Source: Synechococcus sp. BIOS-E4-1
GTDB lineage: Bacteria; Cyanobacteriota; Cyanobacteriia; PCC-6307; Cyanobiaceae
NCBI RefSeq assembly: GCF_014279995.1
Contig: NZ_CP047935.1
Coordinates: forward strand, 2,501,494 to 2,565,493
Direction: 5' to 3'
DNA: 64,000 bases
The notes beneath the pieces were generated by a model. It worked only from the letters and a program-made list of their open reading frames with translations, was not told the DNA's origin and ran no database searches. This document shows positions 13,729 through 23,706 of this stretch, piece by piece. The position numbers and the translations under genes were made by a program. Position 1 is the stretch's first letter. Each line of letters opens with the position of its first letter.

Positions 13729-13773
13729 TAAAAAACCCAGCGACAGCGGAGAACTCCTGCTGCAACTGGGTTT
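13729..13773 (-). terminator. Rho-independent terminator downstream of tRNA-Thr
   Basis: An AAACCCAG/CTGGGTTT stem (13733-13740 and 13766-13773), with an inner CAGC/GCTG stem, is followed on the minus strand by a T run. It terminates the tRNA transcript nine bases past its 3' end. If the element is integrated here, this terminator was brought or recreated by the element. Confidence 0.8.
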
Positions 13774-13781
13774 GAGCCTTA

Positions 13782-13854
13782 AGCCGATGACCTGACTTGA
13801 ACAGGCGACCCACGCTTTACGAAAGCGTTGCTCTACCGGCTGAGCTACATCGGC
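13782..13854 (-). tRNA. tRNA-Thr (anticodon CGT)
   Basis: The minus strand folds into a full cloverleaf. The acceptor arms GCCGATG and CATCGGC pair over seven bases, the anticodon stem ACGCT/AGCGT encloses the loop TTCGTAA, and the T-loop is GTTCAAG. The CCA end is not encoded. The tRNA appears intact and functional, as expected when an element regenerates the 3' end on integration. Confidence 0.95.
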
Positions 13855-13894
13855 GCCCCTAGGAAATTAACATTTAGGTTCACGCAGACAGCTT

Positions 13895-14158
13895 TTGAGC
13901 GCTGAACCCGAGGGAGATCAGGGACTGGATCCGGCGATGCGGGAAAGGCTGCTGCGCGAATCACGTACTCCGTGGAGGGGGCTGCGCAGGTTGCTCTGGA
14001 TCGCCCTGTTCGCTTCCGGTGGTCTCGGCCTTTTCGTGATGAGTTTCAGCATCAGTGCCGGTAACAGTGTTGTCGGCACTGACCTGGCCATCCAGGTCGG
14101 GGCTGTGGTGCTCTTCGGCGGGTTGCTCTGGTTCGATCGTGACCGCGGCGACGGCTGA
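13895..14158 (+). CDS. DUF3493 (LPA1-like) membrane protein
   Basis: An 87-residue protein with the DUF3493 signature MRERLLRESRTPWRGLRRL (residues 15-33), then two hydrophobic segments (about 33-52 and 62-79). Members occur in cyanobacteria and in the plant LOW PSII ACCUMULATION 1 protein, so a thylakoid or photosystem II-related role is possible but unproven. A TTG start gives the best fit. Its last 198 bases overlap, in opposite direction, the low-complexity tail of the 13961-15226 gene. Confidence 0.75.
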   Translation: MSAEPEGDQGLDPAMRERLLRESRTPWRGLRRLLWIALFASGGLGLFVMSFSISAGNSVVGTDLAIQVGAVVLFGGLLWFDRDRGDG

Positions 14159-15226
14159 CTCTGCTTCTGATTGGCCTTTAGCCGAGCTGACTTCGGTTAT
14201 CTCCGAGGTCTTTTCTGGCAAGTCCTCATCATCAGCTGTTGGTGCGGGTTGCGTTTGCGAGCTGGGTGCTGAATCGAGAGCAGATGGCTGAACTGATGGC
14301 TGATCAATCTCAGCCTCGCCGCCGGCAACAGAGTTGTTGGCACTGCTCTGCAGCTTCTGGTCGTCATTGCAAGGCTCTTCGAGCGGTTGTTGCTCAGCAT
14401 GGATCGCTTCGAAGTCAGACGATGCCACTGTGTCGTTGGCGTGCTCCTCGTCTACCGAGATGACCTCGACTGCCTTGTTGATCGCTACAGGCTCGTCTTC
14501 CTGGACGTCCTCATCACCATGGGTCTCAGCAGGTTCTGGTTGTGGATCAGGCGCTTGATCAGCAGCGGATTGGTGGACCTGGCCTTCACTGTTTTCAGAA
14601 ACTTCCGTCTCAGGTTTTTGGCGAATCACATCGGTTTCCTCCCATTCCAGAGGCGGCAGTTGCAGAAGCCCCAGGCCAAGAGAAAGGTGGTTGCTCTGCA
14701 GGTCGGCCGGGTTGATTGGCGTGAGGTCTGCAAAAGTCTGATCGCTGCGGGTCAACAGCCAGATGGCCTGAACAAGCTGTTGCCATTGCCAAAGAATCAG
14801 AGCCAGCAATGGTGCCGCGATCAACAAAGCCGTAAGTCGGCTGCTGTCGATCGTGGGGGAGAACTCAACCACCAAGAGAGCTGAATGGTCGATCCACCAG
14901 AACATCGGCAGGAGCAGTGCAATGCCGATGATCAGAGCTGCTTTCAGACCAAGTGGCTGCTGAATGGCACTGATGCGACGCTGATCAACAGTGCGCTTTG
15001 CTGCCGGGATGCGCACGAGGAGCAGTGAGGCCCAGTCGGGAGCCCTTCGCCAGAGCAGCACACCTGGCGCGACGACCGCAAGGCCCCAGATCAGCAGGCG
15101 TTCGAGAGCCGGGGCAGGGCCGAATGCAGGTCCGGCCAGCAGGAGCCTGATCAGCTCGAGCTCCAGTGGAATGACGGCAAATGCCATCAACTGAAGCCAG
15201 AGCAGTGGCTCTCGGCGGCTGATCAT
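13961..15226 (-). CDS. Membrane protein with low-complexity tail colliding with the DUF3493 gene
   Basis: This 421-residue protein has hydrophobic segments within the first 175 residues (about 8-32, 40-60, 92-112 and 130-155). A tail of about 220 residues follows, almost entirely Glu, Asp, Ser, Ala, Pro and Gln, without predicted fold. Its ATG overlaps the infB stop (TGATG), so it belongs to the rimP-nusA-infB transcript. The final 66 codons are antisense to the DUF3493 gene. I recall an annotation-family description of cyanobacterial low-complexity-tail membrane proteins with just this arrangement. Function unknown. Confidence 0.75.
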   Translation of the reverse strand: MISRREPLLWLQLMAFAVIPLELELIRLLLAGPAFGPAPALERLLIWGLAVVAPGVLLWRRAPDWASLLLVRIPAAKRTVDQRRISAIQQPLGLKAALIIGIALLLPMFWWIDHSALLVVEFSPTIDSSRLTALLIAAPLLALILWQWQQLVQAIWLLTRSDQTFADLTPINPADLQSNHLSLGLGLLQLPPLEWEETDVIRQKPETEVSENSEGQVHQSAADQAPDPQPEPAETHGDEDVQEDEPVAINKAVEVISVDEEHANDTVASSDFEAIHAEQQPLEEPCNDDQKLQSSANNSVAGGEAEIDQPSVQPSALDSAPSSQTQPAPTADDEDLPEKTSEITEVSSAKGQSEAESAVAAVTIEPEQPAEEHHSPDLDGQVSADNTVTGTDAETHHEKAETTGSEQGDPEQPAQPPPRST

Positions 15227-18200
15227 CAGGTGGTGAGCTTGCGGCGCTGCGTGACCATTTTGAAGGCTTCGATGCGATCACCTTCTTGCCAATTGGCAAA
15301 GCGATCGGTGCCTACACCACACTCGAAACCGGTGGCCACTTCCTTCACATCGTCTTTATTGCGACGCAGTGAGTCGAGATCACCTGCATAGACAATCTCC
15401 TTGCCGCGGTGGACCCGAACCTTGCAGTTGCGCTGAATCTTGCCGGTGGTGACATAGCAACCGGCAACAGCACTCTTGCCGATGGTGAACACGGCGCGGA
15501 CCTCAGCTTCACCCAGGGCTTCCTCGACCAGCTCAGGTTCGAGCAGACCTTCCATCGCCAACTGGATGTCTTCCAGCAGCTTGTAGATCACGTCGTAATC
15601 ACGCACATCCACACTGTTGGCATCAGCCGCCTTTCTGGCACCTGAGGCCATCGAGGTGTTGAAGCCGATGATCACGGCTCCGGAAGCAGCCGCGAGGTCC
15701 ACGTCGGTTTCGGTGACCTCGCCAGGTGCTGACAACAGAACCCTCACCTGGACTTCGTCCTTGGGCAGCTGCTCCAGAGAACCGAGGATGGCTTCGACAG
15801 AACCCTGGACGTCGGCCTTGAGGATGAGGTTGAGTTCCTTGAGCTCTCCCTCATTGGCCTGACCTGACATCGCGGTGAGCGAGACGCGGCGAGAGGCCAT
15901 CTGCTGAGCCAGGCGGGTTGCACGGGCGTCTGATGCTCGATCACCGACAACGGCCCGTGCGGACTTCTCGTCTGCGTAGACCTCGAACTCGTCGCCGGCG
16001 GTGGGTACCTCGCTGAATCCGAGAGCTTCGACTGCGAAGGACGGGCCGGCTTCCTTCAGGCGCATTCCTGCATCGTCGACCATCGCCCGCACTTTTCCAA
16101 GGACAGGCCCAGCTGCCACGACATCGCCGGTTCGCAGGGTGCCGTTCTGGACAAGCAAGGTGGCCACTGGGCCTTTGGCCTTGTCCAGGTGCGCTTCGAT
16201 CACGGTGCCGCGGGCCATGCGATCCGGGTTGGCCTGCAGGTCTTCCACTTCGGTGACCAGCAGCAGCATTTCCAGCAGCTTGTCGATGTTTTCTCCCTTG
16301 ATGGCGCTCACAGGCACCATCACCACATCGCCGCCCCACTCCTCTGCAAGCAGGTTCTGTTCAGACAGCTCCTGCTTAACGCGATCAGGCGAGGCTCCTT
16401 CCTTGTCGATCTTGTTGATGGCAACCACGATCGGCACTTCTGCAGCGCGGGCGTGGCTGATGGCTTCCAGGGTCTGCGGGCGCACACCGTCGTCAGCTGC
16501 CACCACCAGAACCGCCACGTCAGTGACCTTGGTACCCCTCGCACGCATGGCCGTGAAGGCTTCGTGGCCAGGCGTATCGAGGAATGTGAGTTTACGCGCT
16601 GCGTTGTTGTGTTCGATCTCGACCTGGTATGCACCGATGTGTTGGGTGATTCCACCGGCTTCTCCGGCGGCAACCCGAGCTTTGCGGATTGCATCGAGAA
16701 GACTTGTTTTGCCGTGATCGACGTGACCCATCACGGTCACTACGGGTGGACGTCGGATCAGATGCTCACGGTCCGCCTCTTCGATCATTTCAACGGTCTT
16801 CTTGGCAGCCTCCTCCACGTCGTCCTGAAGGACCGGCACACCGAACTCTTCGGCCACCGTTTCGATCGTGGGCATGTCCAGGGTCTGGGTGACCGTGGCG
16901 ATGATCCCCTTGAAGAAGAGGGATTTGATGATTTCCGAGCTCTCCACGCTGAGCATGTCGGCGAGCTCCTGCACCGTGAGATTGTCCTCCGGCACAACAA
17001 TCATCTCCGGCCGCACCTGCTTGGCTTCACGAGCTGCACGAAGCTCCATGGCCCTGCGCCGCTGACGCTGGCGGGCGGTTTCCTTGCGCCGCTTGCGCAT
17101 GGCCGCCACAGGTTTGGGTGTGGTCCTTTGCTGGGATTTGGGTTTGGCGGGACGAGCCAGGCTCGCCGACAACACCATGTTTTCCTGTTCACCGGCGAAA
17201 CCACCGGTCTGTGCGGCCAGCGAATCATCGTTTTCGCCGATGATGTGAACCTTCTGGCGTTGCTTCTGGGGAGAGCGATTGCGCAGAGCTTCGAGCTTTG
17301 CGCTGTCATCCCAGTCGGGTCGTCCGGGACGTCGTTGTCCGCCAGGACCTGCTCCAGGACGGAAGCCTGGACGACGAGGTGCGGTTGCGGGAGAGGGTGT
17401 AGGCCGATTGACCGGCGGTGTGGCCTTGGGGCCATCAGCGCGGGGCGAGACAGGGGTGCCGTCTGGACGGCGCGGCGGTGGCACCGCCGGTCGACCTGTG
17501 GGCTTCTGCAGTTGCATGAGCTCACCGGGAGCAACCGGCTTGCGCATGCCGGGAGGCATTGCAGGTCGATTAGAGCCAGCTCCACTGCGAGTCCCGGCTC
17601 CAGGCCGCCCTCCCTCGCCGCGGTTGCTGCTGCTGTCGCGACGGATCGGCTTGCCTACCAATTCAAGGGTGCTGCCGGGGCGTCCGGCCCCCTGGCGGCC
17701 AGATGGTGAACCCGGGCGAGAGGGTGCACCTGGTCGTTGTGCACCAGCTGGACGTTGTGGCGACCCAGCGCGCTGACCGCCAGGAGCACCAGGTCGGGGA
17801 GCCCCTGGTCTTTGGGGAGCACCGGTTCCAGGCCGCTTCGGCTGGGGACGACCCACCAGTTCCGGCTTGGCAGGTCTCTGCGGTGGTGGCACCGTTCGGT
17901 TCACCGGTGATTTGGGCTGGGGGCGTCCAGGTGGTGGTGGGGTCGGGCGCGCACCCCCTTCGCTTGGTGCCCGACGGATCGGTGCCGTATTGCGGGGTTT
18001 GGCTGCTGTTGTGGATGAGGGCGCACTGGGTCTTGCCGGCGGCGAGGCAGGTCTGCTGGCGGTGCGATTCGGCCCTGGGGCAGCGGCTGGTCGAGGTGTC
18101 GGCTGCCGGGGTACCTGGGATTGGCGTTCAACCGGTTTCTGAGCAGGCTGCTTTTTGGGAGGCTCCTTGCGAACCAGCGTCTGTGGCGGTGCCACGGGTT

Positions 18201-18612
18201 TCGGTGCAGCGGTTTTCTGGGGTGCAGCAGCATGCGGTGCCGCAGGTTTTGCGGGAGCGGCTGGCCGAGCCGGCGGTCGCTGAGGCGTTGCGGCAGCGCG
18301 GATGGGTGCGGCTGGAGCAGGAGCCGGTTTCGGCTGTGCTGGCTTGACCGGCGCAGAGGCATCAACGCCGGCCGCCTTTTTCACCGAAAGGATTGACTTC
18401 CCTGGTGCGGGTTTCGAGGGAGCTGCAGTCGGGCGGGTCGCACCACCGCTGTTCAACATCGTGCGGATCTTGCCTGCCTCGACTTCGCTGATTGAGCTGC
18501 TGTGGCTTTTGGCCGCAATGGACAGCTTCTCAGCGGCATCCAGCACGTCTTTGTTGTCCAGGCCAAGGTCCTTGGACAGCTCATAGATTCTGACTTTGCC
18601 GCTGCTGGTCAT
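15226..18612 (-). CDS. infB: Translation initiation factor IF-2
   Basis: The GTPase brings fMet-tRNA to the 30S subunit. The protein is long (1128 residues) because of a Pro/Ala/Arg-rich, low-complexity N-terminal half (about residues 50-440), as usual in cyanobacteria. The G-domain begins near residue 625 with [19 protein letters not shown] and NKID follow, then IF-2 domains II-IV to the C-terminus. It follows ylxR and nusA on the same strand and ends in a coupled start for the downstream membrane protein. Confidence 0.98.
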   Translation of the reverse strand: MTSSGKVRIYELSKDLGLDNKDVLDAAEKLSIAAKSHSSSISEVEAGKIRTMLNSGGATRPTAAPSKPAPGKSILSVKKAAGVDASAPVKPAQPKPAPAPAAPIRAAATPQRPPARPAAPAKPAAPHAAAPQKTAAPKPVAPPQTLVRKEPPKKQPAQKPVERQSQVPRQPTPRPAAAPGPNRTASRPASPPARPSAPSSTTAAKPRNTAPIRRAPSEGGARPTPPPPGRPQPKSPVNRTVPPPQRPAKPELVGRPQPKRPGTGAPQRPGAPRPGAPGGQRAGSPQRPAGAQRPGAPSRPGSPSGRQGAGRPGSTLELVGKPIRRDSSSNRGEGGRPGAGTRSGAGSNRPAMPPGMRKPVAPGELMQLQKPTGRPAVPPPRRPDGTPVSPRADGPKATPPVNRPTPSPATAPRRPGFRPGAGPGGQRRPGRPDWDDSAKLEALRNRSPQKQRQKVHIIGENDDSLAAQTGGFAGEQENMVLSASLARPAKPKSQQRTTPKPVAAMRKRRKETARQRQRRRAMELRAAREAKQVRPEMIVVPEDNLTVQELADMLSVESSEIIKSLFFKGIIATVTQTLDMPTIETVAEEFGVPVLQDDVEEAAKKTVEMIEEADREHLIRRPPVVTVMGHVDHGKTSLLDAIRKARVAAGEAGGITQHIGAYQVEIEHNNAARKLTFLDTPGHEAFTAMRARGTKVTDVAVLVVAADDGVRPQTLEAISHARAAEVPIVVAINKIDKEGASPDRVKQELSEQNLLAEEWGGDVVMVPVSAIKGENIDKLLEMLLLVTEVEDLQANPDRMARGTVIEAHLDKAKGPVATLLVQNGTLRTGDVVAAGPVLGKVRAMVDDAGMRLKEAGPSFAVEALGFSEVPTAGDEFEVYADEKSARAVVGDRASDARATRLAQQMASRRVSLTAMSGQANEGELKELNLILKADVQGSVEAILGSLEQLPKDEVQVRVLLSAPGEVTETDVDLAAASGAVIIGFNTSMASGARKAADANSVDVRDYDVIYKLLEDIQLAMEGLLEPELVEEALGEAEVRAVFTIGKSAVAGCYVTTGKIQRNCKVRVHRGKEIVYAGDLDSLRRNKDDVKEVATGFECGVGTDRFANWQEGDRIEAFKMVTQRRKLTT

Positions 18613-18673
18613 TCAGGTCTCCGGTCGGTCCGGGCACGGGTGCTCGGGGCACCACACAAGGTGGGGCCAGTGT

Positions 18674-18955
18674 TCATCTTGCCTCAGCGGCTGATTCCTT
18701 GTTTGGTTTCAGTCGCTGTCTCAGCTCCTCAAGCGCGCTGTCGGGCACCTGGCATCGCAGGGCTTTATGCAGTCGTTTTCGGCGCTGTGCTTCCTCAAGA
18801 CAGCTCTCCTTGCGACAGAGATAGGCCGATCGCCCCATGCCCTGATCAAGGAGAACCCCGTCCCGATGGTCGCGGATGACCCGCCAGAGGATGCTGCGAT
18901 CAAACAGCTCTCGGCAGGCGACACACCGACGCAGGACAGGGCGTGAGATGTTCAC
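18674..18955 (-). CDS. ylxR: YlxR-family RNA-binding protein (DUF448)
   Basis: 93 residues with the family start LRRCVACRELFDRSILWRV (residues 8-26) and later basic residues. It is encoded between nusA and infB as in most bacteria, overlapping the nusA stop by four bases (ATGA). The family binds RNA, and in some bacteria it affects transcription or RNase P. The Cys11/Cys14 pair fits the family fold. Confidence 0.9.
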   Translation of the reverse strand: MNISRPVLRRCVACRELFDRSILWRVIRDHRDGVLLDQGMGRSAYLCRKESCLEEAQRRKRLHKALRCQVPDSALEELRQRLKPNKESAAEAR

Positions 18956-20415
18956 CGGGCTCCTTCCTCGTTGGGATCACTGACAACCTCTTCAGTCTCA
19001 GCTTGTCCCTGATCTGTGGCAGCTTCCGATTGCTCCAGTTCAGCGGGCTCTGATTCAGCTGACTCCTCGTAGACCTCGGCGTCTGCCATCGCTTCTTCCG
19101 CTCCTTCGCCGTACTCCTCCTCGTCCTCGGGCAGGGGGTAGAGCTCACGCAGGCGCGCATCTTCTTCCGCTCTAGCGGCCTGCTCAGCAGCGAGTCGTTC
19201 TTCGGCTTCACGTTGCAGTGCCTCTTCCTGCTCGCGTTGAGCGATCAGTTCCGAGACAACGGCATCTTCTGCTGCCTGGTCATATTCGCTCGAATTCTTG
19301 ATGTCGATCTTCCAGCCGGTCAGGCGTGCGGCTAGCCGCACGTTCTGTCCTTCTCGGCCAATCGCCAGGCTCAATTGATCGGGTGGGACCAGCACATGGG
19401 CATGTTGTCCGACAGGGTCGACGAGCCGAACCACATCAACCCGTGCAGGGCTGAGCGAGTTGGCGATGTACTGGCCGGGATCCTGCGACCAGCGGATGAC
19501 ATCGATTTTCTCCCCGCGGAGTTCATTCACCACCTGCTGAATCCTGGAGCCGCGGGCGCCGATGCAGGCTCCGACAGGGTCCACCTCGCGCTCGATGCTG
19601 TCCACCGCAACCTTGGTGCGGGGACCGACGGATCGTGAAGGGGGATTGGCTTCTCTTGCCACGGCAACGATGCGGACGGAGCCTTCCTGGATTTCCGGCA
19701 CCTCGTTTTCAAAGAGGTAGACCACAAGACCCGCATTGGCTCGGCTCACGAAAAGCTGAGGACCTCGCCTTGGAACCTCGCTGACCTCTTTGAGAAAGAC
19801 TTTGAAGGTGGCATTGGCGCGATAGTTGTCGTTGGGCAGCTGATCGCGTCGTGGGAGCTCCGCTTCCACTTCAGGACGACCCAGTCCTGAACTCACAGCC
19901 ATGATCACAGACTGGCGCTCGAAACGGATCACGCGGGCCGTGAGAACTGGATCTTCAAGGTCGGCGAACTCCTCCTGAATCATCCGTCGTTGCTGGTCAC
20001 GCAGCTTCTGGGCCAGCACCTGTTTGGTTGTGGCCGCAGCCATGCGGCCGAAATCCTCCTTCTCCGGCGTGACATCCAGGACCACCGTGTCGCCGGCCTG
20101 GGCGTCTTCTGCCACCTGCATCACCTCAGCCAGCGCGATCTGGTGGTCTTCGCTCTCCACCTCCTCCACGATGATCTTGCTGGCGAGAACTCTGTAGCCC
20201 TCTTCCTCCAGATCCAAAGCAACGTCGAAATTGCTGAAGTATTCCTCGTCGAAGGGGTCTTCTCCAATTCCCAGATACAGGGTGCGGCGGTAGCGCTCAT
20301 AGCCCTTGAGTAGTGCCTCTCTCAAAGCGGCTTCAACCACCTGAGGAGGAAGCTTTTTCTCCTCACTGATGTCATCGATCAGGTTGCTGAGGCCGGGAAG
20401 GAGAACGAGTGCCAT
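18952..20415 (-). CDS. nusA: Transcription termination/antitermination factor NusA
   Basis: 487 residues: NusA N-terminal domain (1-130), S1 domain (about 135-205), and two KH domains around 205-355 including [12 protein letters not shown] and [13 protein letters not shown] Glu-rich acidic extension of about 120 residues replaces the C-terminal repeats of E. coli. Binds RNA polymerase and RNA at pauses. Part of the rimP-nusA-ylxR-infB cluster; 54 bases separate it from rimP. Confidence 0.97.
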   Translation of the reverse strand: MALVLLPGLSNLIDDISEEKKLPPQVVEAALREALLKGYERYRRTLYLGIGEDPFDEEYFSNFDVALDLEEEGYRVLASKIIVEEVESEDHQIALAEVMQVAEDAQAGDTVVLDVTPEKEDFGRMAAATTKQVLAQKLRDQQRRMIQEEFADLEDPVLTARVIRFERQSVIMAVSSGLGRPEVEAELPRRDQLPNDNYRANATFKVFLKEVSEVPRRGPQLFVSRANAGLVVYLFENEVPEIQEGSVRIVAVAREANPPSRSVGPRTKVAVDSIEREVDPVGACIGARGSRIQQVVNELRGEKIDVIRWSQDPGQYIANSLSPARVDVVRLVDPVGQHAHVLVPPDQLSLAIGREGQNVRLAARLTGWKIDIKNSSEYDQAAEDAVVSELIAQREQEEALQREAEERLAAEQAARAEEDARLRELYPLPEDEEEYGEGAEEAMADAEVYEESAESEPAELEQSEAATDQGQAETEEVVSDPNEEGAR

Positions 20416-20469
20416 AGCGGTGATGAGGAGGAGTGATGGAGCGGAAAAAAGGGGTCGGTTGTGATCTGT

Positions 20470-20991
20470 TCAGCCTGTGGGGCTTGTGAGCTCAACGCTG
20501 ATCACCGAATCCCTCGGGATCCGTTTGACCCGGCCGCGGATATTGATCTGGACGTGGTCTTCGGTGCGTTCCAGCAGGGTTCCCGACAAACGCTGCTCCC
20601 GGCCTTCGTCGTCTTTGTGGACAACATCAACGGGATAGCTCCGGAAGGTTTGAAAATCCCTGTCCGACTGAAGCCTGTCCCCAATCCCGGGGCTGCTGAT
20701 CTCCAGAACATAGGCCTCCGTGAGCAGAGCAGAGGCTTCGATGGCCTCTCCCATCGGTGCACTGAAACCGGCGCAGTCATCCAGGGAAACGTCATCTCCA
20801 TTGCCGCGTCGGATCTGCACCTGCAGGGTCATCGGTTGCAGATGCGTCAGCACCTGGGCACTGACCAGTGCAAATCCATGGCTTTCGGCCGTGATCTTGG
20901 CCAAAGAAGTGAGATCCGGAAGAAGTGGATGGGGCAAGGGCGCGGGAAGGGTGGTCTCGGGCTCAGGCCCGATGGTGGATGCGTTGATCAC
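20470..20991 (-). CDS. rimP: Ribosome maturation factor RimP
   Basis: 173 residues with the RimP core LEISSPGIGDRL (around 96-107) and the C-terminal SH3-like domain. It assists 30S assembly and is the first gene of the nusA-infB cluster, as usual. The first 20 or so residues are poorly conserved in character, so the start may be somewhat downstream of 20991. Confidence 0.92.
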   Translation of the reverse strand: MINASTIGPEPETTLPAPLPHPLLPDLTSLAKITAESHGFALVSAQVLTHLQPMTLQVQIRRGNGDDVSLDDCAGFSAPMGEAIEASALLTEAYVLEISSPGIGDRLQSDRDFQTFRSYPVDVVHKDDEGREQRLSGTLLERTEDHVQINIRGRVKRIPRDSVISVELTSPTG

Positions 20992-21095
20992 CCTCCCGGA
21001 GAGAGGATCTCACCAGGCCGTGATTCCAATTTAAAGGATTGCCGACCCCCCCCTCTACGAGCGGAGTTCGATCAGTGCTTGATCCGATGCCTTGC

Positions 21096-22241
21096 TCAGG
21101 GGCCGGCTGCTGTTTCCAGCTTCTCCAGCAGCACATCCACGGGGATCTGACTGGAAAAACGACACGCGCAGGTTTCTGTGGCATCCAGACTGCCGTGCTC
21201 CCAATACTTATTGCTGCCCGTTCCGCCACCGCAGAAGCCGTAGTACTCGCATTCCTGTTGGCATCGCTTCATGCCGGAAGACATGTCACGAAGCAATTTC
21301 TGAAACGGCTTAGTCTGAGTGGCCTCCATCAGCGACAGATCGCGGATATTGCCCAGGTTGAACAGGCCATAGCGTTCGGTTTCGACCGAAAGCAGTTCCG
21401 GATCGAATGTTGAGAAGTTGCCCTTGGCGTCCACGCTGAGAATCGCGTAAGGACGGTTCATTTCGTTCTGCAGCAGGCGTTGGCCTCCCGCGATCATGCC
21501 CATGACCTGATCGAACTCACGAACCTGGATGGGGAAACCATCTTTTTCATTGCAGGCCCAGAACCGTGAAAGGAATTCTCTGTAGAGCTTTTCCTTCAAC
21601 AGGCCCTGCATCGACGAGCTGGTGTGCACTCCCTCCTGCTCCTCCACATTGAAACCGAGCTGATGAATCCCTTCATCCCGGAAGAAGGCGTACATCCGCT
21701 CCGGTTGTTCCAGAGCATCAGCGGTCAGGACAGCAATTGCGTGGAAATCGATGTCGCGCTCGCGCAGTGTGCGGATACCGCGCATCGTCTGGATATAAGA
21801 ACCCTTGCCGTTTCGGAAGCGTCGGTGGCTGTCGTGAATGTCCTCAGGGCCGTCGACGCTGACTCCAACAACGATCCGGTTGCGCATAAAGCAGTCGCAC
21901 CAGTCGTCGTTGATCAGCGTTGCGTTGGTTTGCAGATGTTGTTCGATCACCACCCCCTGCTCCTGCAGGCCTGCGGTCTGGCTCTCGATGATGGCGCTGG
22001 CCTGGTCATAGAAGCTGGTGGGCAGCGTCAGCGGCTCACCGGCATGCCAGAGGATCGAGAGATGGGGCCCCCAGAACGGGCTTTCATAGACTCTCTCCAG
22101 CAGCAGTGGTAGCTGCTGCTGAAGGTTGAACACGTTGCGTCGCTGGCGATCCGGGAGATAGCAGTAACTGCAGTCGAGGTTGCAGAGTGACGTCGACTGG
22201 ATCACCAGCAGACCGATCGGGCCGTAGTCGGAATGGTTCAC
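21096..22241 (-). CDS. grrM: Radical SAM/SPASM peptide-modifying enzyme of the GRRM system
   Basis: 381 residues. The radical SAM cluster motif is C20-x3-C24-x2-C27 (SLCNLDCSYCYLP). A Cys-rich SPASM region near 335-375 (CQQECEYYGFCGGG and ETCACRF) should bind auxiliary Fe-S clusters. GrrM-type enzymes belong to the three-residue cyclophane-forming group that links an aromatic side chain to the residue two positions later. The start overlaps the stop of the Gly-rich precursor gene by four bases (ATGA), tying enzyme to substrate. Product chemistry is inferred from the family. Confidence 0.93.
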   Translation of the reverse strand: MNHSDYGPIGLLVIQSTSLCNLDCSYCYLPDRQRRNVFNLQQQLPLLLERVYESPFWGPHLSILWHAGEPLTLPTSFYDQASAIIESQTAGLQEQGVVIEQHLQTNATLINDDWCDCFMRNRIVVGVSVDGPEDIHDSHRRFRNGKGSYIQTMRGIRTLRERDIDFHAIAVLTADALEQPERMYAFFRDEGIHQLGFNVEEQEGVHTSSSMQGLLKEKLYREFLSRFWACNEKDGFPIQVREFDQVMGMIAGGQRLLQNEMNRPYAILSVDAKGNFSTFDPELLSVETERYGLFNLGNIRDLSLMEATQTKPFQKLLRDMSSGMKRCQQECEYYGFCGGGTGSNKYWEHGSLDATETCACRFSSQIPVDVLLEKLETAAGP

Positions 22242-22549
22242 CAGTTGGCGAATCCACCGCGGTAGCCGTTGGCGAAGCCGCCGCCGCCATTGCCCCAGGC
22301 CCGGCGCCGGCCGCCGCCGTTGCCCCAGGCCCGGCCGCCGCCATTGCCCCAGGCGCGAGCGATCTCTTCGTCGGTGCGAACGCCATTGCGTTGCATCACA
22401 GCCCAGGCTTCAGGGCTCATGCGCTCGATGCGCTGCTCGAGGGAGTTGCCCAGATCGGGTTCGTTGTGCACGGCGGCTCTGGATGATTCACACAGGACCG
22501 CACTCGTTGCCAGGACGGCGGCGAGGGAAAGAAGACTGGCTTTGTTCAT
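22238..22549 (-). CDS. grrA: Gly-rich repeat precursor peptide of the GRRM system
   Basis: 103 residues. A signal peptide (about 1-25, ending SSRAA) is followed by a conserved region ending MSPEAWAVMQRNGVRTDEEI, then a C-terminal Gly-rich core with three AWGNGGG units and the blocks FAN, YRG and FAN, ending in Trp. The WGN and FAN triplets match the aromatic-x-Asn pattern that GrrM-type enzymes cross-link into cyclophanes. The product would be exported. It is translationally coupled to grrM and preceded by the binding-protein gene. Copy number of the repeat may vary between strains. Confidence 0.92.
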   Translation of the reverse strand: MNKASLLSLAAVLATSAVLCESSRAAVHNEPDLGNSLEQRIERMSPEAWAVMQRNGVRTDEEIARAWGNGGGRAWGNGGGRRRAWGNGGGGFANGYRGGFANW

Positions 22550-22585
22550 GGTTCAGGGAAATGATGGATCAATCAGAAATCGGTA

Positions 22586-23506
22586 TCAGGACTGCGGATT
22601 GAATTGAGCTGCGGTGGAGAGCACGATCGTGAAGAAGCGATTGATCTGCTCCTCCTTCAGGCCCACAGTGCTTTCTGTGCCAATCCAGGTGTTGATGGCC
22701 GAGCGGACTCCGTCGTCGTCGTTGATGTAGCCCGAGAGCAGGCGACCGATACCCAGATTGCTGATGTTGAGGAGATGGGGGGTGGTATCAGCCACCACAC
22801 AGCCCACTCCTGAGCGGGCATAGGGCCTGTCAGGAACCAATGAGGAATCCGGTGCGGTTGCAGCCTGGTTCGCTCTCAGCCACAGGCTGTCGCCGCCGAG
22901 AATCTCAACGCTGCCGTCCTTGACCGCTGCCAGAGCCTGATCAGGCGTGTCAAAAAACTGGAAGTTGGCATCATCCACTGATTCCGCAAGCACGTTGGCC
23001 GCCATGCTGTCTTTCACAACACCGACCGTTTTGCCGTTCAGGCTCTTGGGAGTGCCATCGATACCCGCTGGGGCGAGCAGTCTCACTCCGCCTACGGAGA
23101 ACGGCAGTGTGTAAGTCAGTGTTCGCTGTCTTTGCCAGGTGAAGGCAACACCGCAGGCGATATCAGCAGCTCCGGATCGGATCATGTCCAGGCCGTCGCG
23201 GGCGGAATCCGCAGCGACCGGCTCGATGCTGACGTCTTTGTCTTTTTTGTTCGGGGACACATTGATCTGATCTCGTATCGCTTCGAGAACCACGAACGAA
23301 AGGCCGTCGTAGTTGTCGCCGTCTTTCTTGACCATCGGCAATGAATCACCAATGACCACAGCTCTCAGCTTGCCTGTGTCATAGACGCTCTTGGCTGTTG
23401 AACTCTCGGCCGAGTTATCCGCTGCAGGCTTCTCGTTCTGACACCCCACCAGGGCGATTGTGGAAAGAGCAAGCAGGCCGGTTGCGGCCTTCTGGATCAG
23501 GCGCAT
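22586..23506 (-). CDS. grrP: Orphan extracellular substrate-binding lipoprotein of the GRRM system
   Basis: 306 residues with a lipoprotein signal (ALVGC, Cys22) followed by a family-3 solute-binding fold: AVVIGDSLPM near 50, a domain hinge, and GVVKDSMAANVLAES typical of amino-acid-binding proteins. No transporter permease or ATPase lies nearby. GRRM loci are known to contain such an orphan binding protein, which may present, sense or scavenge the peptide. It is the first gene of the three-gene leftward unit. Confidence 0.9.
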   Translation of the reverse strand: MRLIQKAATGLLALSTIALVGCQNEKPAADNSAESSTAKSVYDTGKLRAVVIGDSLPMVKKDGDNYDGLSFVVLEAIRDQINVSPNKKDKDVSIEPVAADSARDGLDMIRSGAADIACGVAFTWQRQRTLTYTLPFSVGGVRLLAPAGIDGTPKSLNGKTVGVVKDSMAANVLAESVDDANFQFFDTPDQALAAVKDGSVEILGGDSLWLRANQAATAPDSSLVPDRPYARSGVGCVVADTTPHLLNISNLGIGRLLSGYINDDDGVRSAINTWIGTESTVGLKEEQINRFFTIVLSTAAQFNPQS

Positions 23507-23706
23507 AGGGATGACACCGTCGGATCGGTTTGATCACATCACTAGGCACGGCTTGCCGAAGCGACCAGTTCGAGAAATTGGAAACCTGCCCGATCAGGAC
23601 CAGCCTGACGCTCCTCATCCTGTCGTTCTGATTGATCCCCGCGCCTGGGCTGCGATCGTCCAAGCCAAGCTCCATCCTGAGAGAGCGAAAACAATGGAGT
23701 TGATCA

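Larger units (their letters stand above)
1..13781 (-). mobile_element. Right part of an integrated phage-like or satellite element at tRNA-Thr
   Basis: Every gene from 13636 leftward to base 1 lies on the minus strand. The series contains a tyrosine recombinase next to a tRNA 3' end, a small helix-turn-helix protein, a primase-helicase, and small and large terminase subunits. That is the gene set of a prophage or of a packaged satellite such as the tycheposons known from marine picocyanobacteria. Capsid and tail genes are not seen, but base 1 falls inside an unidentified gene, so they may lie further left. The left attachment site is outside the window. Element status is well supported; the prophage-versus-satellite choice is open. 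Confidence 0.85.

Noticed and set aside
1..13781. A second copy of the tRNA-Thr 3' end marking the left attachment site
   Set aside because: By eye no copy of the tRNA end was found left of 13782; base 1 is still inside an element gene, so the junction lies outside.
16189..17709. A 506-residue plus-strand frame opposite infB
   Set aside because: Antisense shadow of a GC-rich conserved gene; His/Gly/Arg-rich with no family features.
22187..22607. Two plus-strand frames opposite grrA
   Set aside because: Pro/Ala-rich antisense shadows caused by the Gly codon repeats.
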